NCBI GenBank assembly: GCA_027924645.1
Contig: BSBN01000038.1
Span: forward strand, 124,001 to 188,000
Length of the DNA stretch: 64,000 nucleotides
Direction: 5' to 3'
Source: Cunninghamia lanceolata
Lineage: Eukaryota; Streptophyta; Pinopsida; Cupressales; Cupressaceae
A program made the position numbers and the translations under genes. How positions within the stretch are numbered: the stretch's first letter is position 1; every line of letters starts with the position of its first letter. Under the pieces are notes generated by a model. The model saw only the letters and a program-made list of their open reading frames with translations, had not been told where the DNA came from and did not search any database. Below, piece after piece: positions 9,250-24,417 of the stretch.

Positions 9250-11339
9250 GGTGTGGGAACTTGGAGAGGTATAAGAGGTAAGAAAAAGTGTGAGTTAGAA
9301 GTGAGGAGAGAAGTGTGTATGAATCTGATATACAGTAGATCTAGGGCAGAATTTTATGAAGAATATTTGAGACTAGTATTGAAATATATATGCAGTCCCT
9401 GTGTGAAAAGTAAAAGGGCAGAGTTATGTAGAGGAATAAGTGCATATTGAAGAGTAGATTGTAAAGGGAATTTAGAGCAGATTGTAAGGTAGAAATGTGT
9501 GTGAAGAGATCTCCATATTTGTGATCAGTTTTGTGAAATAAGAGTGTGCATGATTTGTGACTAGATTCATGAGAAAAAGTATATCTACATTCAGATCTTA
9601 TGAAGACATATATAAATTATTGATGATTTCTTAGGTTGGTGCCTATCAAAAGAGATTGGTATCTCTTACTAAGTTGGTGCTCAGTTGCGTGTATTGGTGT
9701 CTCCAATGGGTTGGTGCCAACCATTTTTTTAATTTAATTATTATTTTTTTAATTTAATTTATGCATGAGCATGCTTCATATTCCATGGTTTGTATTTTAA
9801 AATTGTACATTTTTAGTTTAAATTTGAATTGTAATTTCATTATTTTAAACTCATGTCTTTAAAGTTGAATTTATATATACAAGTACACATATATATGCAA
9901 GATGAGATTAGTATAGGTGTAGACTCAATTAATGGACCACAAATGCATGAGTCATCTCTCATATTTCAAGTCCTATAGTTAAATGATATGTAATTTCAAA
10001 GTCTTTTGTATCATTCAACCTTGTATTTTGTATCTATACTCTAGCCTAATTCATGTGTTTTATATAGGAATTGGTGATACTCTCTAGAATAGATACCAGG
10101 AGAGATGATAAACCCATTGTGGTATGCTTAGACATTTTTAAGTTTATATTTAGAAATTTAATTTGATGGTTTGGTTTTAAATATTTGATTTAAATAATTA
10201 GGATACAGTTTTGACATTAAAATTGATTTGAAGCTTCTTTTTCTTGTACACAACATGAGCCACCCTCCCTTTGAGTCAAGTGGGACCAAAAGGCAATTTG
10301 AAATGGATGATGATCAAACTTAGGGCACACATATGTATTATATTGTTTATTTCATGAGGATTTTATGACTATTTCAATATTGACTAGACGTATATGTTTT
10401 GTGACTATTTCATTATTTTATATGGACTGTTATTATGTAGTATTTATATCTCATGTAGACTATTTCATCTAGACTAGATTTTACTATTTATTGAATGTCC
10501 ACTATATGCATCTATATTCCAACTTTAATTTCATATCTCATATTTAACACTTCAAATTATCATGTGTTTAATTGTAAAGGACTAATTCTAATTAGATAAG
10601 AGAAAATTTTCAATTGATTTAATTTATTAAACATTTATTACATATAGACTAGGTTGGATAGGTTGCATATTTATAGAGACTAAATGTACCTACCCTTTAA
10701 ATTTACAAAATAAAATGAAAATTAACTTTGTTTCAAGCTAGAAGGAATATAAATAATTGGAAAGTCTATGAAGTCAATTGATCACGAGCACTAAATCTTT
10801 AAAATATTTATTTGTTGAAAGATAGACTTTATTCTAGTAATTTCTATAATTATGTTTGGATTTACATGAGTCAAATGTTGGGACTTGTTAAATTATAATT
10901 GAGTTAAATATTTAGGCAAATTATATTGATTAGATTTGTCAAGAGTAACCATGTTTAATCAATTTATTTTTAAATCAATTAAACATTTCATAGATCAATA
11001 CCTTCCCTATAAATTTACAAAAAGAAAAAGAAAAATAGAGAAATACTTGTACCCTTTAAATTTACAATTTAAGAAATTTAGGTCTACCCTAAATTATATC
11101 AAAAGAAAAATAGAGAAATACCTAACCTAAATATCAAAAGAAAAATAAACAAATACCTACTCTAAATTGTTATATATATAAATTTGATAAAGAATACTTG
11201 GTTCTATCTACTAAAACTTTTGAGTTTTGCTTCTAATTTTGAAAAAAAACTAAAAATTATAATTTCTAAAAAATATAATAGAATATGAAAAAGAGTTTCC
11301 CTTGGCTTCAAAAAATATAAATATTTTATACTGACAAGG
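9250..11339. other. AT-rich intergenic, possible retroelement leader, no gene
   Basis: No convincing coding region. At 9,630-9,730 the phrase TTGGTGC recurs in a pattern I associate with leader regions of plant LTR elements, but no LTR pair, primer site or coding frame was found. 10,990-11,160 contains three loose copies of a CAAAAGAAAAATAGAGAAAT phrase. Confidence 0.3.
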
Positions 11340-11810
11340 CCAAGGCCAACCACGTGAAGGTGGAAGCTCATGTGGCCTCACCTAAGACCTATGACACATG
11401 TATTCTAGTAGACGTAGGACACCTAAGACACCTATTGTATAGTATGTATCTAGATTTTATAGTCTTTATACCTTATCGTAGTCTAGACCTAATTCACCTA
11501 GACACCTAGATTATAGTTCTACCTAAGACACCTCTAGACACCTATTATGGTAGACCTAGTTGACATATAGTATCTATCTATGACACCTAGATTAAATTAT
11601 ACCTTATTCTAGTCTCTAGACATGTAGTTGATATATAGTATCTACCTAAGACACCTAGATTAGATTAAATACATTTTTTTCTAGTCTCTATCTACCTAGT
11701 TGACATAAAGTATCTAAGACACATGTAGAGACACCTAGATTTTATAAATTATTCTCTAAGTCTAGATCTAAGATTCTATACTTGACACCTAGAGCATGTG
11801 TAGAGAACAT
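11340..11810. repeat. Degenerate ACACCTAGA-motif array at the left end of repeat copy 1
   Basis: Irregular repeats built from CTAAGACACCTAGATTA, TAGTCTCTAGACA and AGTTGACATATAGTATCTA phrases. The same array opens the second large copy at 48,752, which lacks the first ~115 bp present here, so the array is part of the large repeat and copy 2 is truncated on the left. Confidence 0.7.
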
Positions 11811-12158
11811 GCATGTGCAACAAGAAACAATAGCTTGAAATCCTTTCAACACTACATATGATTGCAAAAACAAATCTAGAGGTTAGGCCACGATGAAACG
11901 TAAATAAAAAATTAGAATGTAGGGATCATTTTATTTAAAGATAGAATTTGTTAAGAAGTTCGATTGAAATTATAATGAAAGGAAAGAACTATTGAAGCAT
12001 AAATTATAATAATTAATAGTATAGGTCTAGTAAATACCTAAATTAAAGTGTAAGTGAAATTTAAATAATAATTAACACCTTGTATGTTTTCAGCCTTCTC
12101 CTGCACCATGTAAAAAATTTAGAATGTGTCATGATCTTTAAGAGAATTAGGAATATTA

Positions 12159-12900
12159 ATATGAAGGCTTAAGGGAAGTTAAGAGGATGGCTTAAGGGGA
12201 GATGCAATCAATTAGGGGAGATGCACACAAGAAAATCAATTACCTATAAATATACTTAATCCAAAACTCACATTCTAAGAAATGCCTAATTAAACTAAAT
12301 CGTACTTACCTAACTTATGGAAAATAGCTAGCGGATGGCTTAAAAGGAGTTAAAAGGATGAATTAAAGGGAGTTAAGAGGATGGAATAAGGCGAGATGGA
12401 ATCAACTGTAGTATTTTTAATAAGGGTATGTATGCACTAACTTATATCATTTAACTATATTGAAGTTATTTTAAACTAAATCCTAAGTTTACCTAACTTA
12501 TGGAACATAGCTAGGGGATGGCTTAAGGGGAGTTAAGAGGATGGATTAAGGGGAGATGGAATCAACTGTAGTATTTTTAATAAGGGTATGTATGCACTAA
12601 CTTATATCATTTAACTATATTGAAGTTATTTTAAACTAAATCTTAAGTTTACCTAACATATGGAACATAGCTAGGGGGTGGCTTAAGGGGACTTAAGAGG
12701 ATGACTTAAGGGGAGTTAAGAGGATGGATAATGGGAGATGGAATCAACTATAGTATTTTTAATAAGGGTATGTATGCACTAACTTATATCATTTAACTAT
12801 ATTGAAGTTATTTTAAACTAAATCCTAAGATTACCTAACTTATGGAACATAGCTAGGGGATGGCTTAAGGGGACTTAAGAGGATGCTTAAGGGGAGATGC
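12159..12900. repeat. Tandem repeat, 160-183-bp units with GGCTTAAGGGGA submotif
   Basis: ACCTAACTTATGGAACATAG or a close variant begins at 12,308, 12,491, 12,651 and 12,833. Each unit contains GATGGCTTAAGGGGAGTTAA, then GTATTTTTAATAAGGGTATG and TATATTGAAGTTATTTTAAA. Unit length varies because a ~23-bp GGATGNNTTAAGGGGAGTTAA block is present one to three times. Confidence 0.85.
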
Positions 12901-12998
12901 AATAAATTAACTATCAATCATATTAATCCTAAACTCACATCCTAGACAAAGATTAAAAGTTTAAAAATTATTACATACGTGTTAACCATTTAAAAAAA

Positions 12999-14432
12999 TT
13001 ACTCCATTATACCATCAACATCCTCTCTTTCTTGTAATGCATCTATGATTGCCCCATGCTCTTTCATAGAAAGTATCCATAAATCTTTTGTGACAAGTCT
13101 ACCTTTATATCTCACTAATTGTATATTTGTTGCCACAATCAGATGCGAGTAGCGCAAAATTTTCTTATGTCTTTCATAATCTTCAAATACATGTATACCA
13201 TTCTTCCTTATCAGATATTTACGTAGCCAAGTGCCAACAACAACCACATAACATGTTGGATACTCAAAGTTATCATCATCTACTCTTGTAACAACTTCTG
13301 TTTTGCCTCAACACACTGAGCCAACCAATACTTTGTTTCCTCTTCATTACCCTCTGGAGCAACAACAACATACACATGTCCTACAAAAAACATTCAAATT
13401 TAATAAGACAAAAATATACATGCATACATATACAATTAAATATAGATTGCAAAAAAATGTATCAAAAAGAAATGTTGAATTAATGTACCTTCTTGTACAA
13501 GGTCTGAAATTTTATCATAGTCATCCGATGCTTGCAAATGATTATCCTCCTCAAATGTTATATCATTTTGATTATGTGTTTGTAGAGGTGTTAAGGATCT
13601 TTGTTGCCATTCTTCAACCCAATCTGTATTTTCACATGCTTCCCACTCACCTACAATACAAAATTGACAAAAACATGCAAGCTGCCTAGTCCATATAATC
13701 CACGTGTTTGCATTTGAACTCTTAAATGAATGCCATTTTGTTGATACACTAATTGTATCACAATCATATCAGGAAGGAATGTTTTCTTCTTCAACCAACC
13801 AAAAAAAACTATTGAACTTTAGAGTTTTCACTCGATCCTGTAGTCAATTTTGGATTACACCAATCCACAATTGTACATGCATCTTGAAACTTTGCTACAT
13901 CATGAAATTTTAGTTTCTCCCTAGCAAGGGCCCTTTTCACACATGCTCCAGCTCCATCATGTTCTCCTTTACCATGTCCAGCTTCAAAGAAACTCCACAT
14001 ATGTTGGATATTGTTTTCTTTATGGTCCTACTTAACCAATAAAACATTTGAGCATTTTTGAATTGTCCTGTACAATTGTCTAACCATATGAGATGTTGTG
14101 TCATCTAGATTTGTCTTTCTTTTAAGTTGTCATTAAATACTTTGAAACAATACTGCACAAACTCCGATGAATGTAACCGGTTATCACTCACATAGAAATG
14201 GTACCCCCTCTGTACTGTCAACTGCATGTCTGTATACAATATGAACAAATATGGCCACCTGTATTGAGTTATAATATTGTGACTGAATCTCCTCTTGTGG
14301 AGCAAGGGTATGGTTTTCTACAAAGTCAACCACTTAAAGTATAATTCCAATTGGAAATGTGTTCTTACATCTGTGGAATTGTTCATCAATCCACCAGGGT
14401 ATGTGCAGGTCATGATGGGCCAAATTATACCT
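12999..14432 (-). pseudogene. DDE-transposase-like gene, catalytic 3' half, copy 1
   Basis: Minus-strand reading gives, in order: VVDFVENHTLAPQEEIQSQ, a strand and YVSDN (Asp near 14,184), IWLDNCTGQFKNAQMFYWL (Asp near 14,079), MWSFFEAGHGKGEHDGAG with ACVKRAL (acidic residues near 13,963 and 13,957), then SVSTKWHSFKSS, LACFCQFCIVGEWEAC and a C-terminal VVVGTWLRKYLIRKNG segment. I recognise this order (ENY..Q.EIQS, ISDD, WSDGC..QFK, GHGKG..DGAG) from a widespread uncharacterised plant and animal family that looks like an RNase-H-fold DDE transposase or its domesticated relatives. A 108-bp intron (13,381-13,488; donor GTACAT, acceptor TTGTAG) is phase-compatible. A stop at 14,336-14,334, further stops, and at least three frameshifts make it non-functional. 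The N-terminal half is at 21,905-23,541. Confidence 0.65.
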
Positions 14433-15223
14433 CTAAGTGGCAATGAAAATACAAAAAATCAGACTTAATCAAGTTCATGTGAAATTTTTAATGGATTATC
14501 TACACAATTTGAAAAAGATGTAAGAACGAAATTTGTAGAGAATTGAATCTAGTTTATGAGCTACTATTTTTTTTTTAAACTAAATTTACTTAGTGAAAAA
14601 TGAACATTTTAATGAACAGCTATTAAATTTTTCAGAAAAAAATAAAAAGTGGGTGTTTGTCCAGCCAACCTAACTATGAGCAAAAAAAAAATTGAAACTT
14701 TCAAAATAAGTAGAGGACTCATGCCCAGATGTGATGCATATTTTTTTGAAATTTTTTTCCAATATAATAATTAGTTATGATTTTTTTACTATGACTTTTT
14801 TAAAAAACTAAAGAGTAATTTTCCAACCAACCTAACTCAATGAAAAAAATTGGAAATCAAAATTTCTTTTTTTTAACCTATAGCCAATGGAGCATAGAGT
14901 GTGACGCATCTTTCGGATCTAAAAAAGGTGAAATGGTTTGAAAGTTATTGATGTTTTTCAATCAGTGTATCCATTAGGATTTCAGACACACACTATATAG
15001 AAATTATTAATAATTATTTAACAAAATGATAATTAAGAAAATCTTATATTTTTAGAAAGCTAACAATTTCATCTATAAACCCTTTTCGTTTTATCAATTT
15101 TGCATTAAAAAAAAGTCGTCAGCATGAAGGGTGAAGTTCGAAGAAGAGAGTGAAACCTGTAAAAATGTTAGAATTGAGGGAAAGTCAAGTATGACAACCC
15201 CAAGCCTACATACAAGGCAAAAG

Positions 15224-15270
15224 CAAAGCAAAACAGATATCCGTTATTAACAGATATCCGTTTTGCTTTG
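15224..15270. repeat. GATATC palindrome, first intron end
   Basis: CAAAGCAAAACAGATATCC at the left pairs with GGATATC...GTTTTGCTTTG at the right, giving a near-perfect 47-bp palindrome. Another GGATATCCGTTTTGCTTT follows at 15,309. The same GATATC-plus-GTTT motif recurs at 21.65-21.75 kb. Confidence 0.75.
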
Positions 15271-16241
15271 GTAAAATACCATTTTTCCTTTTTATGTTTT
15301 ATAAAATGGATATCCGTTTTGCTTTACCCTATATGTTACTCTCTCTCTCTCTCTAAAGGTGGTTTATCGATATCTCGCAATGGTCATAAGTATTCATCTT
15401 TAGCTTTGTGTAAAATGCTAAAAAGGTGGTCTATCAATATCTCGCCATATTCTTATGACCATTGCATCTAATTTCATCTATGATCGAAAAGGCTTGTCTA
15501 TTTTCTAAGTTTTGTAAAGAGCATTGATAAAAAAAATTGTAATGTCCATTTTTAGATTCATTTTCTGCATTTCCTATAATCATGGTAATCTATGAAATCA
15601 CATTTTTTTGAGGCATTCTATCAAATAGTTAGCAATGCCTTGTCTATGTTTCCATAGTTTTTATAAATATTTACTAGAAAGTTACCAAATATAATATTTG
15701 ATAAGAATCCCCCTATCATTATTCTTTTGATGGACGCCCATGTACCATTCCATTGGTGTAAATAAATAAGATAGTAGAAAAGATCATGGGGTTTGACTAT
15801 ATACGAGTCAACTACATTTGTTTGAAGATTTTTTTAACTTTTTAAACAAATTTCATTATGTTATGCATTGTAATGTTGGCACTTTGTAAGTTCTTTTTTG
15901 AAATGTATGTAAACATAAGAAAAGTCTACACATAATAGTTAGTCTTTTGGTAAATGAACATTGTGGAACTTTATGAGGCATGGGGATGTTAAACTTCACT
16001 GCAATTTACAAGTTTGTGGATGAGTGTATTAGGATTATTCATTGATGATACATAATTATTTTCAAAACCTTCATTTATATACTTACGAGATTTTGGGAAG
16101 TGGATTCATGTTTTCCATCTACAACTTTGCAAAGGTTCCACTTTTCCACCAAATAGATTAACATTACTTTTAATCATGTAAGACTTTGGGAATGTTAATA
16201 TAAAATTAAGTTTCCAAAAGTGCACCTTGACTCTACACTTA

Positions 16242-16345
<104 letters not shown>

Positions 16346-16389
16346 ATTAAATTCTATTCCTAGCTTTCCTAGTTTTCCTTTTCCTTTCC

Positions 16390-18000
16390 AATTTGCTTAG
16401 GAGAGAGAGAGATAGATAGATAGATAGAAAGAGAATCCTAGTTTTCTTGTTTTCATTTCATTTGTCAATAAGGGAGAGGGAGAGGGAGAGGGAGAGGGAG
16501 AGATAGAGGGGAGAGATAGGGAGATAAAAGAATGATAGGGGAGAGAGAGGCAAGAGATAGAGAGATAGCTAGATAGAGAGAGAGAGAGAGGAGATAGAGG
16601 GGAGAGATAGGGAGATAGAGAGCGAGCGAGATGTCCAGAGAGATAGGGAGAAGGATTGGGAGGTAGAGGGATGATAGGGAGATAAGGGAGAGATAGGGAG
16701 ATAGAGGTTTAGGGTTTAGGGGTTAGGGGACCTATCTTCCTCCTAATTAAATCCTATTCCTAGCTTTCCTAGTTTTCCTTTTCCTTTCCAATTTGCTTAG
16801 GAGAGAGAGAGAGAGAGAGATAGATAGATAGATAATCCTAGTTTTCTTGTTTTCATTTCATTTGTCAATAAGGGAGAGGGAGAGATAGAGGGGAGAGATA
16901 GGGAGATAAAGGAATGATAGGGGAGAGAGAGGCAAGAGATAGAGAGATAGCTAGATAGAGAGAGAGAGGAGATAGAGGGGAGAGATAGGGAGATAGAGAG
17001 CGAGCGAGATGTCCAAAGAGATAGGGAGAAGGATTGGGAGGTAGAGGGATGATAGGGAGATAAGGGAGAGATAGGGAGATATAGGTTTAGGGTTTAGGGG
17101 TTAGAGGCATTATTTAGGGTTTAGAGAGAGAGAGAGATGCTTGGGGTTAGGGGTTGGGGTTCAGGGAAATTATTTAGGGGTTAGGGGTTAGGGTTTAGGG
17201 AAATTATTTAGGGTTTAGGGGTTTAGGGCTACTCGGGAGACATAGGGAGAGAGATTGAGAGGTAGAGGAATGATAGAGATAGGGAGATAGTGAGATAGAG
17301 GTTTAGGGTTGCTTGGGTTTAGTGTTTAGGGTTTAGGGGTTTGGGGTTTATGATTTAGGAGTTTATGGTTTCTCAGGTTGAGGGTTTAGGGGTTAGGGCT
17401 TACAGGCATTATTTAGAGTTTATTGTTTAGGGTTTAGGGGCATTATTTAAGGTTTAGAAGTTTCTAGTTGCTCAAGTTTAGGGTTTAGGGGCATTATTTA
17501 ATGTTTATGGTTGCATGTAAAAAGAAGTCTCTCTCTCTCTAAATCCCTCAACCCTAAATAATGCCCCTAATCCCTAACCCCTAACCTGTAACCCCTAAAC
17601 TCTAAACCTAAGCAACCCTAAACCTCTATCTCCCTATCTCTCCCTTGTCTCCCTCTCTCTATCATCCCTCTACTTCTCAATCTCTCTCGGATGTGTCTCT
17701 CTAGACATCTCACTCACTCTCTATCTCCCTATCTCCCCCTTGTCTCCCTCTCTCTATCATCCCTCTACTTCTCAATCTCTCTTGGACGTATCTCTCTAGA
17801 CATCTCACTCACTCTCTATCTACCTATCTCTCCCTCTGCCTCCTCTATCTCTCCCAATCTATCTCCTCTCTCTCTCTCTCTACCTATCTATCTCTCCCTA
17901 TATCTTGCCTCTCTCTCCCCTATCATTCCTAGATATCTACCTATATCTTTGGACATCTCGCTCACTCTCTATCTCCCTATCTCTCCCTATTTGTTGCAAG
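16390..18000. repeat. GA/TTTAGGG foldback block, copy 1
   Basis: The left part (16,390-17,520) is purine-rich on the plus strand, built of GAGATAGGGAGATAGAGG, GAGATGTCCAGAGAGATA and TTTAGGG phrases, and contains an internal ~396-bp tandem duplication starting at TTCCTAGCTTTCCTAGTTTT-like sequence (about 16,350 and 16,745). The right part (17,530-18,000) is the pyrimidine-rich inverse: CCCTAAAC, CTCTATCTCCCTATCTCTCC, GACATCTCACTCACTC. Together they form a long imperfect palindrome with the turn near 17,500. The telomere-type heptamers are degenerate and mixed with GCATTATTTAGGG, so this is not a plain telomere insertion. Confidence 0.8.
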
Positions 18001-18169
18001 ACCCGAGGATTCATGTTGATGAATTTGCAAAAGGTCTCAGGGTCCCTAATGCATGTAACTAAAGCTTCCATTGAATAATAAGAGGAATCCATGAAATATG
18101 CAAGCAATCAAATGCTCGAAATATGAATGTAAATGAACTAAAGATGCTAGATTTTTATGCTTTTTTTTT

Positions 18170-19310
18170 CAATGTGAATTATGTAAAGCAAAGGTGTTTT
18201 GATCAAATTTATGAGGTGCAGAAGTAAATAACAGAAATATCAGTCCTTTCAATCAGATATATACTTCACAACACACTTTTGAATGCAATCCTAAATGATT
18301 GTAAGTCCAAAAACTAGTGAAATTATGCAAAAATATGCAATTTTTTCACAAAATGTAAATGTAAATGTCCAAATAAAGAGTGTTGTAATGAAATTTAAGA
18401 TGTGAAGTAAAGTATTTCAATGATATCATTAAATTAAATCAATAATATCCTTCACAACACGCATGCCATGTAATTTTAATAAGTTTGCAAGTCAAACCCT
18501 AGTAAAAATCAAGCAAACTATGCAATTTTTTCACAATAAAAGCATGCAAACAACTGATAGAAAGGGTGTTGTGTGAAATTTAATGATGTATATCAGATAA
18601 TAACCATGTAATCAGTCACCTTATAAGAAAAAATCAGACACAACATGCCTTTAGAGTGTTTGTAGAGAGTTGACTAGTCAAACCTATTGAAAAAGCCTAA
18701 AAAATGTAATTTTTGATCAAATTTCAATGCAAAAGTGTTAAACAAAAGGTGTTGTAAAGGATGTTACTTAGGGAAGTAGTAAATAGGTCTGATATAAGTC
18801 TGATAAAGTCACAAATTCTGTTACAACACGCTTGTAGAGTAGTCTTGTGAAGATAAGCAATGAAAAGCTAGTCAAAAACCCTTAAATCATGCAATTTTCA
18901 TCAAATTTTCAAAACAATCATGAAATTAAAAAGTGTTGTAAGGAATTTATTAGAGGTTAGTGAGGAATATGTCTTAGAACCATCCTCTAAGTCCACAAAA
19001 TCCACTACAACACCCCTAGAATGCAACCCTAGAGAGGAATCTAGTGCAAAACCTAGTGAAAATGCAAGTTCAAACCCTAGGTATGAGATCTAAATAAAAT
19101 TATGCAATGAAATGGAATGCTTAAGGTCAAAATCAGACTTGAAATAGTGTAAAGGATAGTAGTAAAATCTGAAACCAAATTTTAGCTACCAACCCTAGCT
19201 CATGCACAAACTAGGTCTCATAAAAACACACAATTTCAAGCAATATTGACCAAATGGACAATGAAAATGCAATACAAATTAGCAATTGATGATGAATTTT
19301 TGAATTTTAT
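18170..19310. repeat. ~184-bp diverged tandem repeat, array 1, copy 1
   Basis: Each unit contains a TATGCAATTTTTTCACAA-like phrase, then AGTGTTGTAANGAAATTT and about 70 bp later TNACAACACRC. The ACAACA core falls near 18,270, 18,455, 18,642, 18,823 and 19,006, a spacing of about 181-187 bp. Each unit therefore has a 9-bp inverted pair, GTGTTGTAA with TTNACAACAC. Units share only moderate identity. No coding frame. Confidence 0.75.
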
Positions 19311-19321
19311 ATTATAATTTA

Positions 19322-21640
<2,319 letters not shown>

Positions 21641-21641
21641 G

Positions 21642-21751
21642 ATTTTTATAGTTCTAGGAAACGGATATCTGTTTCTGGAATATTCCCAAAATGGATATCT
21701 GTTTCTGGAATATTCCCAAAATAGATATCTGTTTCCTAGAACTATAAAAAT
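21642..21751. repeat. Perfect 21-bp inverted repeat enclosing GATATC tandem units
   Basis: ATTTTTATAGTTCTAGGAAA plus C (21,642-21,662) pairs exactly with 21,731-21,751. The loop holds two 34-bp units of GGATATCTGTTTCTGGAATA plus TTCCCAAAAT. Copy 2 has the same structure at about 60,345-60,422 with one fewer unit. Confidence 0.85.
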
Positions 21752-21904
21752 AGTTTTTTAAACCACAAAATGGATATCCGTTCCAAACGAATATTTTTAA
21801 CATGCCTATGAAAGTCAAAGTTAGCCAATTCGCGAATTTGGCTAAGTAAAGACACGATTTTTTTTCTATTGCCACTGTTTGGCCCACAATGATCCTGCAC
21901 ATAC

Positions 21905-23541
21905 CCACTAAGCATATTGCGAGTGTTTCACATATTTATACACAATCTTATTCTTGAACTCTGTGATGAATGCATGTATACTACTTTGTTCTGTGACTAA
22001 CTCACAATACTTTCCAATTTTTCCATCCTTTAATGGATATTGAACATTGGTGAACCTCTTCACATCCACTAATTGTTGTTCAAAATCATGTGAACTACTT
22101 TCATGCATGCATTATTCTAACAATGAAAGGTAACACATCTATTGCATTGTCCAGAAACACATGGTTTTGAAAAAAAGAATTCCCCATCCGTTGTTTCACA
22201 AAGTAAACTTGTTATAAAATCCTTAATTGTTGTAGGTGGCATATTAATACCACTTTCTTGCATAATTTGGTTAGTATGCAAAGTACAACGTATATATCAA
22301 AAAACATCATAATAATAATGAAATTGTACATGAGTTTTACAATAACAAGAGATTCATTGCTTATTAATCTTGACATACCAAGATTTACATTTCTCAAATG
22401 ATCTTTGACTTATACTAAAATTTTCTAGAACTAAATCATCTAGAAATTTTCTATATAATTATGTTTGAGTCATGTCTAAAAGATGTTTTGGATGAGGATC
22501 ACGATTTTTTGACGCTGCCCTTAATTTCAAAACATCTCTAGCATTTGATGAAACCCTTGTATTATCATGCCAATATTTTTCAATCAAAGACCTAATTTCA
22601 TTATTTAATTTCATGTTAGACCTTGGGAGTCTACCACTAAAAGTCCAACATTGGTTGACTGCATCCTCTTCAATACTTACTCTTCTCTTTGCTGCTCTTC
22701 TTAAAGTTACAGCATGCACATTTAAATATCCACTTGTCTTTCTTATCATTCTTTTGCTCACAACTGATCTATTAACTAAAGCAATTGGTATTGCTCGACA
22801 TGTTACATTATTATCCTCAGATCAAATATTTTTTCCAATAGAACCAATAGCATTAGCAACACTAGACATAACTTGTTCCATTGATTCATCCACCTTTTTG
22901 GGTTTTACAAAAATACCTAATTTTTTCATTATTTTTCTCATTTTTGACATTCTCATCAATTTTAATACAAGTTGGCATTGAAATCCAAGAGTTTTTCTAT
23001 AAAAAAATTGTTTGTACAATCCATTTGCATGGGTTCGAATTTTTCTCCAAGATATCTTACCATTTAGATCCTTCAAAACATTACTTTCAATTTTTTTTTT
23101 AAAAACATTTTTATTTTCACGCATACAAGGGTTTTCATTTTTATTTTTTATTGTCTTGTTTGTAGTAGAAGCATTTATCTCAACAATGTTATATCTAGCT
23201 TGCTTTACATCATTAATCTCATTATCATTCAAGGGATTCAAAGACATACCTAGATTCATTCTTATACTTGCATTTCCCATGTTCTTGTCCTCTTCCACAT
23301 TTGCATACGCTACATTCACTTCATCCATATTGGTCTCTTCAATATTCTCCTCTTCAATGTTCTCCTCCTCAATGTTCTCCTCTTTAATAGTCATCAAACT
23401 GGATGCTACATCATTCTTCATTTCTTTAATCCTCTCTCTCCTATCTCTTTGTCATTTTGCCTCTTTCTCTCAATGTTCTTCAATTTCTTCAACTGTCATA
23501 ACCTTCCTCTTGTTTTTTTGTTGACATTTATTTGATCCCAT
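21905..23541 (-). pseudogene. DDE-transposase-like gene, N-terminal 5' half, copy 1
   Basis: ATG at 23,541 starts MGSNKCQQKNKRKVMTVEEI, a basic N-terminus typical of the family, then stops in-frame twice before KNDVASSL. A low-complexity EENIEEENIEEENIEE run follows, then SKRMIRKTSGYLNVHA, the conserved block YWHDNTRVSSNARDVLKLRA with PHPKHLLDMTQT, ISQRSFEKCKSWYVKIN, a CYC..HVQFHYYYDVF block, PTTIKDFITSLLC and CVSGQCNRC (putative zinc ligands), and FTNVQYPLKDGK to YVKHSQYA before the donor. I recognise YWHD..RVS.N.RDVLK.R...PHPKH as the signature N-terminal block of the same family as the 13.0-14.4 kb half. At least five stops and one frameshift. The family's usual length (roughly 600-800 aa) fits the two halves together. 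Confidence 0.65.
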
Positions 23542-23635
23542 GATTGCCAAAATGTGTTGGATCCCTTCTTTAAAAAATTATGAAATACAAGTAGATGTAG
23601 ATCCTTTGTTCAATATGATATTTATTTGATCTCTC

Positions 23636-24003
23636 CAAGAAATTGAATCCTTCTAAAAAATGGATTCCCTACTTCATTCCATCTGAAAATTCTCCTTATG
23701 ATTGAATCCCTATAAAAATTGCATAAAATATGTCTTGTTGAGAGCTCGAATTGATGCTTTGCATATAAAAAGTCATTAAATTCGTCATTGTCGACATATT
23801 GGTAAAAATGAATGTTTCTCCAAGAAATTGAATCCCTGCAAAAAATGGATTTTCTACTTCATTCCAACTAAAAATGCTCCTTATGATTGAATCCCTATAA
23901 AAATTGCATAAAATATGTCCTGTTGAGAGCTTGAATTGACAATTTGCACATAAAAAATTCACAAAATTTGTCACTGTTGGTCATACCCGTAAAAAGGAAT
24001 GTT
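23636..24003. repeat. 184-bp tandem duplication present only in copy 1
   Basis: AATTGAATCC begins at 23,641 and again at 23,825, each followed by AAAAATGGATT, then CTCCTTATGATTGAATCCCT and TTGCATAAAATATGTC. Copy 2 has a single unit (62,244-62,430). Confidence 0.85.
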
Positions 24004-24052
24004 GCAAAGTATCAGTCATACTACCAATTTATGAAAAAAAAAATGGCTAAAT

Positions 24053-24097
24053 AAGAAATAGGTACCCATTTTGAAAAATAACGGGTACCCGTTTCTT
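24053..24097. repeat. GGTACC-centred inverted repeat
   Basis: AAGAAATAGGTACCC (24,053-24,067) pairs with GGGTACCCGTTTCTT (24,083-24,097), two mismatches. It has the same design as the GATATC palindromes (self-complementary hexamer followed by GTTT). Present in copy 2 at about 62,476-62,521. Confidence 0.7.
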
Positions 24098-24417
24098 ACT
24101 ATTTCAAACTTGCCACCTGCCAATTTACATTGGTTTTAGGCTTGGTAAAGGCTTAGAAACCTAGGCCTAAGCCTTGGACCTGCAACCAACCTGCAACTAG
24201 GAGACCATGAAAATAATGAGAGAAAAAACTAGTTTCACCCCTGTGTCTGACGAATTTTTTACAGAATATTTTAACGAAATTAAAACCCATTATAGATCTG
24301 AAAGGCTAGTTTTCAAATATGTATTATTTTCTACTATTGAACATAATTTTCTATTTATTATTTAGTTTCTAAACAAACTAACTCATAAACTTGAAATAGC
24401 ATACGTTACTATTTTGT

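Noticed and set aside
16700..17500. Interstitial telomere (head-to-head fusion)
   Set aside because: TTTAGGG heptamers are degenerate, interrupted by GA-rich and GCATTATT words, and the block occurs three times inside repeats, so a chromosome-end fusion is not needed.
17691..18062. Plus-strand Ser/Leu-rich frame (also at 54,893-55,321)
   Set aside because: Translation of the CTCCCTATCTCTCC arm of the foldback block; frame differs between the two copies.
22613..23524. Plus-strand hydrophobic open frames opposite the DDE-like gene
   Set aside because: They are the antisense of Lys/Glu/Asn-rich coding sequence; conserved family motifs are on the minus strand.
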